Shown: positions 1 through 7,065 of the stretch, in pieces
Layout of the letters: every line of letters begins with the position of its first letter
Position numbering within the stretch: position 1 is the stretch's first letter
Assembly: GCA_033813635.1 (NCBI GenBank)
Contig: JAPXRI010000041.1
Location: 1 to 24,174, forward strand
Length of the DNA stretch: 24,174 nt
Reading direction: 5' to 3'
Origin: JAPXRI01 sp033813635
GTDB taxonomy: Bacteria; Bacillota; Clostridia; Oscillospirales; QAMX01
Program-made: the position numbers and the translations under genes
The notes under the pieces: model-generated
What the model saw: the letters and a program-made list of their open reading frames with translations, nothing else
What the model was told of the DNA's origin: nothing
Databases searched by the model: none

Positions 1-18
1 TCCTATAGGTCTCCGCCC

Positions 19-49
19 AAAAAAAAGACCGCTTGCGTTGCAAGCGGCC
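19..49 (-). terminator. Rho-independent terminator of the tRNA operon
   Basis: A perfect 7-bp stem (29-35 with 41-47, 5-nt loop) is followed on the minus strand by a run of eight T (the A run at 19-26). It begins a few bases beyond the CCA end of tRNA-Val, so it ends the tRNA transcript. The plus-strand side also has a T run, so it could stop transcription in both directions. Confidence 0.85.
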
Positions 50-54
50 TTTTT

Positions 55-130
55 TGGTGGAGACAGCCGGACTCGGACCGACGACCCCCCGCGTGTGAGG
101 CGGATGCTCTACCAGCTGAGCTATGCCTCC
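55..130 (-). tRNA. tRNA-Val (anticodon CAC)
   Basis: On the minus strand a full cloverleaf can be folded. The acceptor is GGAGGCA/TGTCTCC and the D arm is GCTC..GAGC. The anticodon stem TCCGC/GCGGG carries loop CTCACAC, and the T arm is GTCGG/CCGGC. The anticodon CAC reads GTG valine codons. The 3' CCA is encoded. It is the last gene of a three-tRNA operon, directly before the terminator. Confidence 0.95.
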
Positions 131-173
131 GTATATTCGCAGGGCTGAGATTTATGCCCGCCCGTTGAAATTC

Positions 174-248
174 TGGTGACCCGAGGGGGAATCGAACCCC
201 CGTTACCGCCGTGAAAGGGCGGTGTCTTAGCCGCTTGACCATCGGGCC
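174..248 (-). tRNA. tRNA-Glu (anticodon TTC)
   Basis: The minus strand folds into a 75-nt tRNA with encoded CCA. The anticodon stem CCGCC/GGCGG holds loop CTTTCAC, so the anticodon is TTC (Glu). The T arm is GGGGG TTCGATT CCCCC. It is the middle gene of the Met-Glu-Val operon, about 43 nt after tRNA-Met and 43 nt before tRNA-Val. Confidence 0.96.
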
Positions 249-257
249 TTCATTCGC

Positions 258-288
258 GCGGGACGGCGTTGCTTACGCGCCGTCCCGC
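258..288 (-). other. Intergenic hairpin between tRNA-Met and tRNA-Glu
   Basis: A perfect 11-bp inverted repeat (258-268 with 278-288, 9-nt loop) lies between the two tRNA genes. No T run follows it on the minus strand, so it is unlikely to terminate the operon. A processing or spacer structure is more plausible; the role is inferred. Confidence 0.5.
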
Positions 289-291
289 TTT

Positions 292-368
292 TGGTAGCGG
301 CAGTCGGATTTGAACCAACGACACTTCGGGTATGAACCGAATGCTCTAGCCAACTGAGCTATACCGCC
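292..368 (-). tRNA. tRNA-Met (anticodon CAT), elongator type
   Basis: This is a 77-nt cloverleaf on the minus strand with encoded CCA. The acceptor is GGCGGTA/TGCCGCT, the anticodon stem is TTCGG/CCGAA, and loop TTCATAC gives anticodon CAT. The acceptor opens with a G1-U72 wobble rather than an initiator-type mismatch, and the anticodon stem lacks the three G-C pairs of initiator tRNA, so it reads as elongator Met. A lysidine-modified tRNA-Ile2 also carries CAT and cannot be fully excluded by eye. Confidence 0.9.
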
Positions 369-408
369 ATGTTTTTCTCCCGCGATTCCAGCGGGCGGAA
401 CATGAGAT

Positions 409-437
409 ATTATAGCGAAAAAAACGTCAACTGTCAA
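409..437 (-). promoter_or_regulatory. Consensus sigma-A promoter of the tRNA operon
   Basis: On the minus strand a perfect TTGACA (432-437) and a perfect TATAAT (409-414) are 17 nt apart, the ideal housekeeping promoter. Transcription should begin near 402 and run into tRNA-Met. A small GC hairpin (379-383 with 391-395) lies in the short leader. Confidence 0.9.
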
Positions 438-647
438 CAGTTTTTTCGATGAAAAAGAAAAATATGCGCGTCGGCACGTATACCCGTTTTAAATCGTGCG
501 GGAATAAAAAAAGGTTTATAACGCAAGAATGAACAGAGACGGCGTTTAACCCAGTATCAAAGCTTTGAGCCCAAAAGGAAAAATTTCCGCGCCGGCCGGG
601 CGGCAAGCTGATTTAAAAAATACAAAAAAGCAAAGGAGTATGATAAA

Positions 648-1355
648 ATGTTCAGACACGAAAAGCAGATGCTCAAAGACGTGAGAGTGGACGGCCCTAA
701 CCCGAACTACGCCAATATGCTCCAGGAGCAGCTCGGAGGGCCTCAGGGCGAGCTGAAGGCCGCCCTGCAGTACCTTTCGCAGAGCTTCAGGATCAAGGAC
801 CCGAAGATCAAAGATATGTTTCTTGATATCGCCACGGAAGAGCTCGGGCACATGGAGATGGTGGCCACGATGGTGAGCCTCCTTAACGGACACCAAATCG
901 AAGCCGCGAATACGACTGTCGGCAGCGTTGAGGCAGCCGTATTGACGGGCCTGACGCCGATGCTCGCGAACGCCTCCGGGTACCCGTTCAACGGCGTCTA
1001 CGTGAACGAAACCGGCGATCTCGCCGCCGACATTCTGTCGGATATCGCCGCTGAACAGAGAGCCAAGGTCGTTTACCAGTATCTGTACCGGCAGATCAAC
1101 GACAACGGCGTCAGGGAGGCCATCGATTTCCTGCTGAACCGCGAGGAGGCGCACAACACGCTTTTTCGTACGGCCTTCAACATGCTTGAGGAGACGGGCT
1201 CTCTCAGCGATTGGGGCGTTACGCCGGATTCAAGACAGTACCTCGACCTGTCCGACCCGGGAAAATACTTCGACGCGAAAAATCTTACCAATCCGCAGCC
1301 TCCGAAGTTCAACACGCCAAGCCCGCAGTCCCCTTCCCCGGGAATTACGCATTAA
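648..1355 (+). CDS. Manganese catalase family protein (CotJC-like)
   Basis: This is a 235-residue ferritin-fold protein of the manganese catalase family, which removes hydrogen peroxide at a dimanganese site. In Clostridia and Bacilli close relatives are spore-coat CotJC proteins. The expected metal ligands are visible: Glu35 in a GELKAAL helix, Glu65 and His68 in EELGHME, Glu136 in AEQRAK and His169 in REEAHN. The C-terminal 30 residues are a Pro/Ser-rich tail. The start has a good AAAGGAG 9 nt upstream. No cotJA/cotJB genes lie beside it, so it stands alone between the tRNA operon and a small membrane-protein gene. I see no clear sigma-A promoter upstream (438-647). A spore-coat or general catalase role cannot be told apart from sequence alone. 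Confidence 0.88.
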   Translation: MFRHEKQMLKDVRVDGPNPNYANMLQEQLGGPQGELKAALQYLSQSFRIKDPKIKDMFLDIATEELGHMEMVATMVSLLNGHQIEAANTTVGSVEAAVLTGLTPMLANASGYPFNGVYVNETGDLAADILSDIAAEQRAKVVYQYLYRQINDNGVREAIDFLLNREEAHNTLFRTAFNMLEETGSLSDWGVTPDSRQYLDLSDPGKYFDAKNLTNPQPPKFNTPSPQSPSPGITH

Positions 1356-1379
1356 AAAAATGCGCTCCCGGCGCTCAAA

Positions 1380-1402
1380 GCTGCTAAATAGCCGCGTTTT
1401 TT
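1380..1402 (+). terminator. Possible weak terminator after the Mn catalase gene
   Basis: An imperfect GC stem (GCTGC/GCCGC, one mismatch) is followed by six T. It lies about 25 nt after the stop codon. A second perfect inverted repeat, ATTTTGC (1408-1414) with GCAAAAT (1420-1426), follows it. Stem quality is modest. Confidence 0.35.
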
Positions 1403-1481
1403 AGCAAATTTTGCAATCGGCAAAATCCGAATATTCCGATAGCGCGGTAACATAATAAGTTTCGGAATGGAGGCTTTTTGA

Positions 1482-1745
1482 ATGGGCATTATCAGTTGGA
1501 TCATAATCGGAGCGTTGGCAGGCTGGATTGCCAGTATGATTACGGGGAACAACAAAAAAATGGGCCCCATCGCCAATATCATCGTCGGCATTATCGGCGG
1601 CTTCATTGGCGGAATTGTAATGAACATGATAGGTAATTACGGCGTCACAGGTTTTAATCTCTGGAGCCTTTTCGTCTCGATTATCGGCGCTGTGATACTG
1701 TTGCTCCTCGTCAATTTGTTTGTTCCGAAAAAGAAACAGGAATAG
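1482..1745 (+). CDS. GlsB/YeaQ/YmgE-type small membrane protein
   Basis: This is an 87-residue very hydrophobic protein with three predicted membrane helices (about 3-20, 27-48 and 58-80) separated by glycine-rich turns such as GIIGGFIGG. It has a short basic C-terminus (PKKKQE). The pattern GIISWIIIGALAGWIAS is typical of the transglycosylase-associated/GlsB stress-response family; the name is historical and the molecular function is not known. GGAGG lies 8 nt before the ATG. It is probably monocistronic, ended by the terminator at 1834-1869. Confidence 0.88.
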   Translation: MGIISWIIIGALAGWIASMITGNNKKMGPIANIIVGIIGGFIGGIVMNMIGNYGVTGFNLWSLFVSIIGAVILLLLVNLFVPKKKQE

Positions 1746-1752
1746 CTTTGCC

Positions 1753-1818
1753 GATAAGCTCGATGAGCTTTAATAAGCTCGATGAGCTTTAATAAGCTCG
1801 ATGAGCTTTAATAAGCTC
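1753..1818. repeat. 19-bp tandem repeat, about 3.5 copies, each a hairpin
   Basis: The unit AATAAGCTCGATGAGCTTT occurs at 1753-1771 (first base differs), 1772-1790 and 1791-1809, then a partial copy at 1810-1818. Each unit contains the inverted repeat AAGCTC-GAT-GAGCTT. It sits just after the small membrane-protein gene and before its terminator, in the 3' UTR. Confidence 0.95.
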
Positions 1819-1833
1819 TTATGATCTTCAAGG

Positions 1834-1869
1834 AAAGCCTCTCCCGATATCATTCCCGGGAGAGGCTTT
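1834..1869 (+). terminator. Rho-independent terminator after the GlsB-like gene
   Basis: A perfect 12-bp stem (AAAGCCTCTCCC, 1834-1845, with 1858-1869) has a 12-nt loop and is followed by T-rich sequence. It separates the small membrane-protein gene from the promoter of the next operon at 1894. Confidence 0.85.
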
Positions 1870-1893
1870 GTTGATGTTTTATCCCCGCTTTTC

Positions 1894-1922
1894 TTGACAT
1901 CTCCGGTGTCCGGTGTTAAAAT
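1894..1922 (+). promoter_or_regulatory. Sigma-A promoter of the isomerase/dehydrogenase operon
   Basis: TTGACA at 1894-1899 and TAAAAT at 1917-1922 are separated by 17 nt. The start point should be near 1929, giving a leader of about 40 nt to the first gene. It lies just after the upstream terminator, which supports a new transcription unit here. Confidence 0.85.
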
Positions 1923-1968
1923 TTATTTAAAATTAATCGACTATTCGCCAGGGAAGGAGGCAATTTTG

Positions 1969-2754
1969 ATGGCAAAACGTATCTTCTCCGTGTTCACCAA
2001 GCCCTGGAAAACCGAAACCCCGGAAGAACTCGCGGCGCTGGTCTCAAAGCTCGGCTTCGACGCCGTCGAGTTCCCGCTCCGGCCCGGCTTTCAGGTCGAG
2101 CCGAGGGACGCCGAAAAAGGTCTGCCTGCGCTGAGAGACTGCTTCGCAGGGTACAATCTCCGCATAGCGAGCGTGGCGTCCGTCCCGGAGGAACCGATTT
2201 TCGCCGCGTGCGCCGCTGCCGGCGTGCCGGTAATCCGGATTATGCTGCAAAACCGCGCCGGGAGCTATCTCGCGGCCGAGAGCGACTGGAAGCGAGAGCT
2301 CTCCGGGTATGTCCCCCTCTGTGAGAAATACGGCGTCAGGGTGGCCGTGCAGCAGCACCAGGGCAACGGCGTGTTCTCGACGATGGAGCTCCGCCGCGCG
2401 CTTGAGGGCTTCGACAGGCGCTATATCAGGGGCATCTGGGACGCCGCGCACAGCGCCCTCGCGGGCGAACGCCCCGAAAAAGCCCTCGACATCGCGTGGG
2501 ACTGCCTCGAGATGGTCAACTTCAAAAACGCGTTTTGGCGCAGGACAAACGGCCCGGAAGCGACGCGCGCGGAATACGCGCCCTATTTTACCACCGGCCC
2601 GGAGGGCGCCGGCGACTGGAAGGCCGCCGCCGACGTGCTCAACGCCCGCGGCTACGAGGGCGTAATCTGCATGCCCGCCGAATATACCGACGCGCGCGGT
2701 ACAAACGACTACATCGCCCGTGACCTTTTATACCTAAAGTCTCTTCTCGGATAA
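1969..2754 (+). CDS. Sugar phosphate isomerase/epimerase-like TIM-barrel protein
   Basis: This is a 261-residue protein of the xylose isomerase-like TIM-barrel family (AP endonuclease 2 fold). Members isomerise or epimerise sugars and related keto compounds, usually with a divalent metal. Typical features are the N-terminal LVSKLGFDAVEFPLRPG strand-helix, VAVQQHQG in the middle, IRGIWDAAHS with Asp and His, and a late ICMPAEY strand. I chose the ATG at 1969 because GGAAGGAGG lies 8 nt before it; an upstream in-frame TTG at 1894 falls inside the promoter. It is the first gene of a three-gene operon, followed after 34 nt by a 2-hydroxyacid dehydrogenase. The substrate is not readable from sequence. 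Confidence 0.8.
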   Translation: MAKRIFSVFTKPWKTETPEELAALVSKLGFDAVEFPLRPGFQVEPRDAEKGLPALRDCFAGYNLRIASVASVPEEPIFAACAAAGVPVIRIMLQNRAGSYLAAESDWKRELSGYVPLCEKYGVRVAVQQHQGNGVFSTMELRRALEGFDRRYIRGIWDAAHSALAGERPEKALDIAWDCLEMVNFKNAFWRRTNGPEATRAEYAPYFTTGPEGAGDWKAAADVLNARGYEGVICMPAEYTDARGTNDYIARDLLYLKSLLG

Positions 2755-2788
2755 AAAATACATAAATACATACGAAAGGATCGAGCCT

Positions 2789-3790
2789 ATGAGGTATAAA
2801 GTCGCCCTGCTTTTGAACCGCCCGATGGCGGAATCGATTTTCGCCGACGCCGATCTCTCCTTTCTCTCCAAGTTCGCGGATTTCAACCCGGTCTCGTCGC
2901 TCCCCGAAAAGCTGACCCGCGAGCGTATGGCGGAGCTGCTGCCCGGCGCGGACGCCTGCGTGACCTGCTGGGGAACGCCTTCGTTCACGCCCGAGCTGCT
3001 CGCCGCCGCGCCGGGTCTGAAGCTTATCGCCCACGCCGCCGGCTCGGTTAAAAAGCTGCTCCCGCCGGAGTTCTGGCGCACCGGCTGCCGCGTCACCAGC
3101 AACTCGCCGGTTATCGCCGAGGAAGTCGCGCAGACGGTGCTGGCCTTCGCGCTGGCCTCCGAGTTCCGGCTCTGGGAATACGCCGCCGACACGAGAAACG
3201 GCGGCTGGAAAAGCTGCCAGCTTAAAACCCGACGGCTCGCCGGTCTGAAGGTCGGCCTTGTGGGCCTGTCAAACGTCTGCCGCGAGGTCATAAAGCTGTT
3301 CAAATTCTTCGGCTGCGAAATCGTCGTGTATGACCCCTACGCGAGCCCGTTCGAGCTCGCCGACCTGGGCGTGGCCGGTGCGAGCCTTACCGACCTGTTG
3401 TCGACCTGCGACATCGTCTCGCTCCACGCCCCGGCAAACGAGGACTGCCGGCATATGATCAACGGCGGCAACCTCCCGCTGTTAAAGGACGGCGCGCTTT
3501 TCATCAACACCGCCCGGGGCATGCTCGTCGACGAGGACGCCCTTATTAAGGAGCTGAGGACCGGGCGGATTTTTGCCTGCCTCGACGTGACCGACCCGGA
3601 GAATCCCCCGCCGGATCACCCGTTCAGGACGCTTCCGAACGTGGTGCTGACGCCCCACATCGCCGGCGGCGCCACCGAAAACGGCAGAAAGCGCCTCGGC
3701 GCGAACGCTATCTCGGAGACCTACCACTACCTGACCAAGGGCCTGCTGAAATACGAGGTCCGCGAGGAAATGCTGGAACATATGGCGTAA
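2789..3790 (+). CDS. D-isomer-specific 2-hydroxyacid dehydrogenase family protein
   Basis: This 333-residue protein has the two-domain architecture of NAD-dependent D-2-hydroxyacid dehydrogenases, which interconvert 2-keto and D-2-hydroxy acids. The catalytic residues are present: Arg243 (INTARG), Glu271 (DPENPP) and His290 (LTPHIAG). The cofactor motif is unusual: where the family has GxGxxG the protein reads GLSNVC (159-164), so two of the three glycines are Ser and Cys. The acidic residue that selects NAD over NADP fits Asp182 (VVYDPY). The start has AAAGGA upstream. It is the middle gene of the operon, between the TIM-barrel isomerase and an iron-type alcohol dehydrogenase. Confidence 0.87.
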   Translation: MRYKVALLLNRPMAESIFADADLSFLSKFADFNPVSSLPEKLTRERMAELLPGADACVTCWGTPSFTPELLAAAPGLKLIAHAAGSVKKLLPPEFWRTGCRVTSNSPVIAEEVAQTVLAFALASEFRLWEYAADTRNGGWKSCQLKTRRLAGLKVGLVGLSNVCREVIKLFKFFGCEIVVYDPYASPFELADLGVAGASLTDLLSTCDIVSLHAPANEDCRHMINGGNLPLLKDGALFINTARGMLVDEDALIKELRTGRIFACLDVTDPENPPPDHPFRTLPNVVLTPHIAGGATENGRKRLGANAISETYHYLTKGLLKYEVREEMLEHMA

Positions 3791-3865
3791 AGCTATAACG
3801 TTTCATCCGTATTATAACACATACAGCGCAAAGCAAATTTACGATAAAAACCCAAGGAGAAAACT

Positions 3866-5041
3866 ATGCAGAACTTTGAATTTTACGTACCGACCCGCGT
3901 CTTTTTCGGGCGCGGAGAGCACCTTCGCGTCGGCGAAATCATCAAAAACTACGGCTTTAAAAAAGTCCTCCTGCACTACGGCGCGGGCAGCATAAAAAGG
4001 ACCGGGCTGTACGACCGGGTCACCGACGCGCTGAAAAAGGAGGGCATCGGCTTTATCGAGCTCGGCGGAGTCCGCCCGAACCCGGGCCTCGCCCTCGTGC
4101 GTGAGGGGATCGAGCTCGCCCGCCGCGAAAACGTCGACCTGGTCCTCGCCGTCGGCGGCGGCAGCGCCATCGACTCGGCGAAGTACATCGCGGTCGGCGC
4201 CAAAAACGACTGCGACCCCTGGCTGTTCCCGACGAAAAAGGCAGTCCCGAAGGCCGCGCTGCCCGTCGCCTGCGTGCTGACGATCGCCGCCACCGGCAGC
4301 GAGACCAGCTCCTCCGCAGTGATCACAAACGACGAGCTTAAGCTGAAGCGCGGCTTCAACTCGGATTTCAACCGCCCGCTGTTCTCCATACTGGACCCCG
4401 AGCTCACCTACACGCTTCCGCCCTACCAGACCGCCTGCGGCATTGTCGACATCATGATGCACACGCTGGAGCGGTACGCCAGCCGCCTGGGCGAGGCCGA
4501 GCCCACCGACCGCATCGCCGAGGCCGTGCTGAAAACGACGATTGACGCCGGCAAAACCGCGATGGCGGACCCTGAGAACTACGAGGCGCGGGCCAGCCTG
4601 ATGTGGGCCGGCAGCCTTTCCCACAACGACCTGACCGGCGCCGGGCGGGACTACTTCATGGTCTGCCACCAGCTCGAGCACGAGCTGAGCGGGATGTTTG
4701 AGAGCATTGCCCACGGCGCCGGCCTTGCGGTGATCTTCCCCGCCTGGGCGCGGTACTCCTACAGGCACAACCTGCCGCGCTTCTGCCGCCTCGCCGTCAA
4801 CGTCTGGAACGTGGACCCGGATTTCGCGCACCCCGAAAAGACCGCGCTCGCGGGCATCGAGGCGACCGAGAACTACTTCCGCTCGATCGGCATGCCGCTC
4901 CGCCTCGCCGAGCTCGGCGTCGGAGAGGACAGCATCCACGAGATGTCGGTCAAATGCACCAACTACGGCCAGCGCGTCCTCCACGGCTTCATCGACTACG
5001 GCGAAAAGGAAATCGAGGACATCTTCCGCCTGTGCCTGTAA
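3866..5041 (+). CDS. Iron-containing alcohol dehydrogenase (BdhA/YqhD-like)
   Basis: This 391-residue group III (iron-type) alcohol dehydrogenase reduces aldehydes or oxidises alcohols with NAD(P)H. The cofactor loop GGGSAID is at 97-103, and ATGSETS at 142-148 is typical. Candidate metal ligands are Asp195 and His199 (GIVDIMMH), His268 (CHQLEHE) and His283 (AHGAG). The overall sequence resembles the butanol dehydrogenase/YqhD branch more than the lactaldehyde branch. The start has AAGGAG 7 nt upstream. It follows the hydroxyacid dehydrogenase after 75 nt, which contain a TATTAT-like box but no convincing -35, and is ended by the strong hairpin at 5111-5148. With two dehydrogenases and an isomerase the operon probably handles a sugar-derived acid or aldehyde; this is inference. 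Confidence 0.9.
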   Translation: MQNFEFYVPTRVFFGRGEHLRVGEIIKNYGFKKVLLHYGAGSIKRTGLYDRVTDALKKEGIGFIELGGVRPNPGLALVREGIELARRENVDLVLAVGGGSAIDSAKYIAVGAKNDCDPWLFPTKKAVPKAALPVACVLTIAATGSETSSSAVITNDELKLKRGFNSDFNRPLFSILDPELTYTLPPYQTACGIVDIMMHTLERYASRLGEAEPTDRIAEAVLKTTIDAGKTAMADPENYEARASLMWAGSLSHNDLTGAGRDYFMVCHQLEHELSGMFESIAHGAGLAVIFPAWARYSYRHNLPRFCRLAVNVWNVDPDFAHPEKTALAGIEATENYFRSIGMPLRLAELGVGEDSIHEMSVKCTNYGQRVLHGFIDYGEKEIEDIFRLCL

Positions 5042-5110
5042 AGCTTTTCATTTTATATTTAAAAGACAAGACGTATTGTTCCATCTTCAGCTTAAAAAAC
5101 GGCGCATGAT

Positions 5111-5148
5111 ATAGAAAACGGGAGGATTGTTTTCCTCCCGTTTTCTAT
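5111..5148 (+). terminator. Strong bidirectional terminator
   Basis: A perfect 16-bp stem (5111-5126 with 5133-5148) encloses a 6-nt loop, with A/T-rich flanks inside the stem. It lies 70 nt after the alcohol dehydrogenase stop and about 100 nt beyond the hcp stop on the other strand, so it may end both convergent transcripts. Confidence 0.85.
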
Positions 5149-5210
5149 CCCACCGTAAACCGGCGCGGCAGCAGATATCTCCCCCAGAATACGAAATCAT
5201 CCAACGCATA

Positions 5211-5232
5211 AGCCGGCGGTTTCCCGCCGGCT
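5211..5232 (-). other. GC-rich hairpin just downstream of hcp
   Basis: A perfect 9-bp stem (AGCCGGCGG, 5211-5219, with 5224-5232) is closed by a GAAA tetraloop on the minus strand. It lies 17 nt after the hcp stop. No T run follows on the minus strand, so it looks more like a 3'-end stabilising hairpin than a complete terminator. Confidence 0.45.
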
Positions 5233-5248
5233 CTAAATTCCGTGTTTT

Positions 5249-6883
5249 TTACTTCAAAAACTCCACCGCGTCTTCCTCAGCGGTGCCGATGCCGGCGATG
5301 CCGAAGGCGTCCACCAGGACTTTCGCAACATTCGGCGACAGGAACGCCGGAAGCGTCGGGCCGAGGTGGATGTTCTTGACGCCGAGGGACAGCAGCGCCA
5401 GCAGCACGATTACCGCCTTCTGCTCGTACCAGGCGATGTTGTAGACGATGGGCAGCTTATTGACGTCGTCCAGACCGAAGGCCTCCTTGAGCTTCAGCGC
5501 GATCAGCGCGAGGGAATAGGAGTCGTTGCACTGGCCCGCGTCCAGCACCCCCGGAATCCCGCCGATGTCGCCCAGCGGCAGCTTGTTGTAGCGGTATTTC
5601 GCGCACCCTGCCGTCAGAATCACCGTGTCTTTCGGCAGCTTCTCCGCAAACTCTGTGTAATACTCCCGCGACTTCATGCGCCCGTCGCAGCCGGCCATAA
5701 CGACGAATTTCTTTATCGCCCCGGATTTTACCGCGTCGACGACAGCGCCGGCCAGCGCCTCCACCTGGCTGTGGGCAAACCCACCGACAATCTCGCCGGT
5801 CTCAAGCTCCTCGGGGGGCGGCAGTGTCTTCGCCAGCTCGATAATCTCCGAGAAATCCTTTTTTCCGTCCTTGCCGGCCTCGATATGGCGGCACCCCGGG
5901 TAGCCCGCCGCGCCGGTGGTGAAAATCCTCCCGCGGACCTCTTCGCTTCTCGGCGGAACGAGGCAGTTCGTCGTAAACAGGATCGGCCCGCGGAAGCGCT
6001 CAAACTCCGTTATCTGCTTCCACCAGGCGTTGCCGTAGTTGCCCGCCAGGTTGGTGTACTTTTTAAACGCCGGGTAATAGTGCGCCGGGAGCATTTCGCC
6101 GTGGGTGTAGACGTCGACGCCCGTGCACTGCGTCTGCTCAAGCAGCTGCTCAAGGTCGTTTAAGTCGTGCCCCGAAATCAGAATCGCCGGGTTGCTGCGC
6201 ACGCCGATGGAGACATGGGAGATTTCCGGGTTTCCGAACCGTGACGTGTTCGCGCCGTCCAGAAGCGCCATCACCTTTACCCCGTATTTCCCCGTCTCCA
6301 GTGCGAGCGCGGTCAGCTCCTCCGTGGAGAGTGAGTCGTCCTTAATCGCGGCGAGCGCTTTAAACATGAACGATACGATCTCCGGGTCCTCGCAGCCGAG
6401 GTTCGCGGCGTGTTCGGCGTAGGCCGCCATCCCCTTTACGCCGTAGGTAATCAGCTGGCGAAGGGAGCGGATGTCCTCGTTTTCCGTCGAAAGCACACCG
6501 ATCGAAGCGGCTTTTTCAAGCATTTCCTCCCGCGTACCCGCCGTAAACTCCGCCGCGTCGCTAAATTTTGCGTTCGGGTCTTTTTTAAGCGCTTCGCTCC
6601 TGAGATCGTCGCGCAGGTCCAGCAGCGTTCTTATCTCATTTTCGATCGCGTCGGCGTCAAAATTGGCGTTCGTGATCGTCATAAACAGCCCGCGAAGCAC
6701 CTCGCGCCGGACCTCGGGACCGACCTGTACGCCGGATCTCACCGCGATCTCAGAAATCCCCTTGACCGTATGGACGAGAAGGTCCTGAAGCTTCGCCACC
6801 TCCTCGGTCTTCCCGCATACTCCTCTGAGCGAGCACCCCTTACCGTTCGCCGTCTCCTGGCACTGAAAACAAAACATACCCAT
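5249..6883 (-). CDS. hcp: Hybrid-cluster protein / hydroxylamine reductase
   Basis: This 544-residue class I Hcp is an anaerobic enzyme first assigned as hydroxylamine reductase and now regarded mainly as a nitric oxide reductase. The N-terminal cysteines Cys5, Cys8, Cys17 and Cys23 (C-x2-C-x8-C-x5-C) match the [4Fe-4S] form of obligate anaerobes. Hybrid-cluster ligand motifs follow in order: ISGHDL, YTHGEM, TTNCLVP, MAGCDG (persulfide Cys), TAGCAKY, DAGQCND and the Glu/Lys pair in YEQKAV. I chose the ATG at 6883 because AAAGGAG lies 7 nt upstream; an in-frame ATG 9 codons earlier lacks such a site. It lies 177 nt downstream of the ferredoxin-like gene on the same strand, its likely electron donor. 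Confidence 0.96.
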   Translation of the reverse strand: MGMFCFQCQETANGKGCSLRGVCGKTEEVAKLQDLLVHTVKGISEIAVRSGVQVGPEVRREVLRGLFMTITNANFDADAIENEIRTLLDLRDDLRSEALKKDPNAKFSDAAEFTAGTREEMLEKAASIGVLSTENEDIRSLRQLITYGVKGMAAYAEHAANLGCEDPEIVSFMFKALAAIKDDSLSTEELTALALETGKYGVKVMALLDGANTSRFGNPEISHVSIGVRSNPAILISGHDLNDLEQLLEQTQCTGVDVYTHGEMLPAHYYPAFKKYTNLAGNYGNAWWKQITEFERFRGPILFTTNCLVPPRSEEVRGRIFTTGAAGYPGCRHIEAGKDGKKDFSEIIELAKTLPPPEELETGEIVGGFAHSQVEALAGAVVDAVKSGAIKKFVVMAGCDGRMKSREYYTEFAEKLPKDTVILTAGCAKYRYNKLPLGDIGGIPGVLDAGQCNDSYSLALIALKLKEAFGLDDVNKLPIVYNIAWYEQKAVIVLLALLSLGVKNIHLGPTLPAFLSPNVAKVLVDAFGIAGIGTAEEDAVEFLK

Positions 6884-6990
6884 TTTTTTCTCCTTTCCGC
6901 CTTTTGGCATTGCATATCAAAATATTGCAACTGTATAAATATCCAAACCTAAAGCCACTCATGGCGCAGCCTAAGGTTACGCCCCGGCCT

Positions 6991-7033
6991 GAAAAAGCCT
7001 TGCGAGCCACAACGGCGAGCAAGCGGCTTTTTC
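6991..7033 (-). other. Intercistronic hairpin between frdX-like gene and hcp
   Basis: GAAAAAGCC (6991-6999) pairs with GGCTTTTTC (7025-7033), with an inner TTGC/GCAA pairing and a 2-nt bulge. On the minus strand the stem ends in a short T run (TTTTT). It resembles a leaky terminator or RNA-processing site within the frdX-hcp transcript, which would set different levels of the two messages. Confidence 0.5.
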
Positions 7034-7038
7034 CAATA

Positions 7039-7065
7039 TTTGAGATTTTCTTTGAAAATCTCAAA
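7039..7065 (-). other. AT-rich hairpin over the stop codon of the frdX-like gene
   Basis: A perfect 12-bp inverted repeat (7039-7050 with 7054-7065) with a 3-nt loop includes the TGA stop codon (7061-7063). It directly precedes the GC-rich hairpin at 6991-7033, so two stem-loops stand between this gene and hcp. Confidence 0.6.

Noticed and set aside
478..511. A forespore sigma factor-like site (GTATA, 17 nt, GGGAATAAA) before the CotJC-like gene
   Set aside because: It matches the sigma-F/G-type consensus only in part and lies about 135 nt from the start codon. Suggestive for a spore protein but not strong enough to annotate.
546..1154. A minus-strand open frame opposite the Mn catalase gene
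   Set aside because: No ribosome site or family features. The plus-strand gene has five metal ligands in place.
3839..4984. A 381-codon open frame on the minus strand opposite the iron alcohol dehydrogenase
   Set aside because: It exists because GC-rich codons leave few stops in the opposite frame. The plus-strand protein has all family motifs and a good ribosome site; the antisense product has none.
6884..7060. A small gene between the frdX-like gene and hcp
   Set aside because: Open frames here run across the hairpins into neighbouring genes and have no ribosome site of their own.
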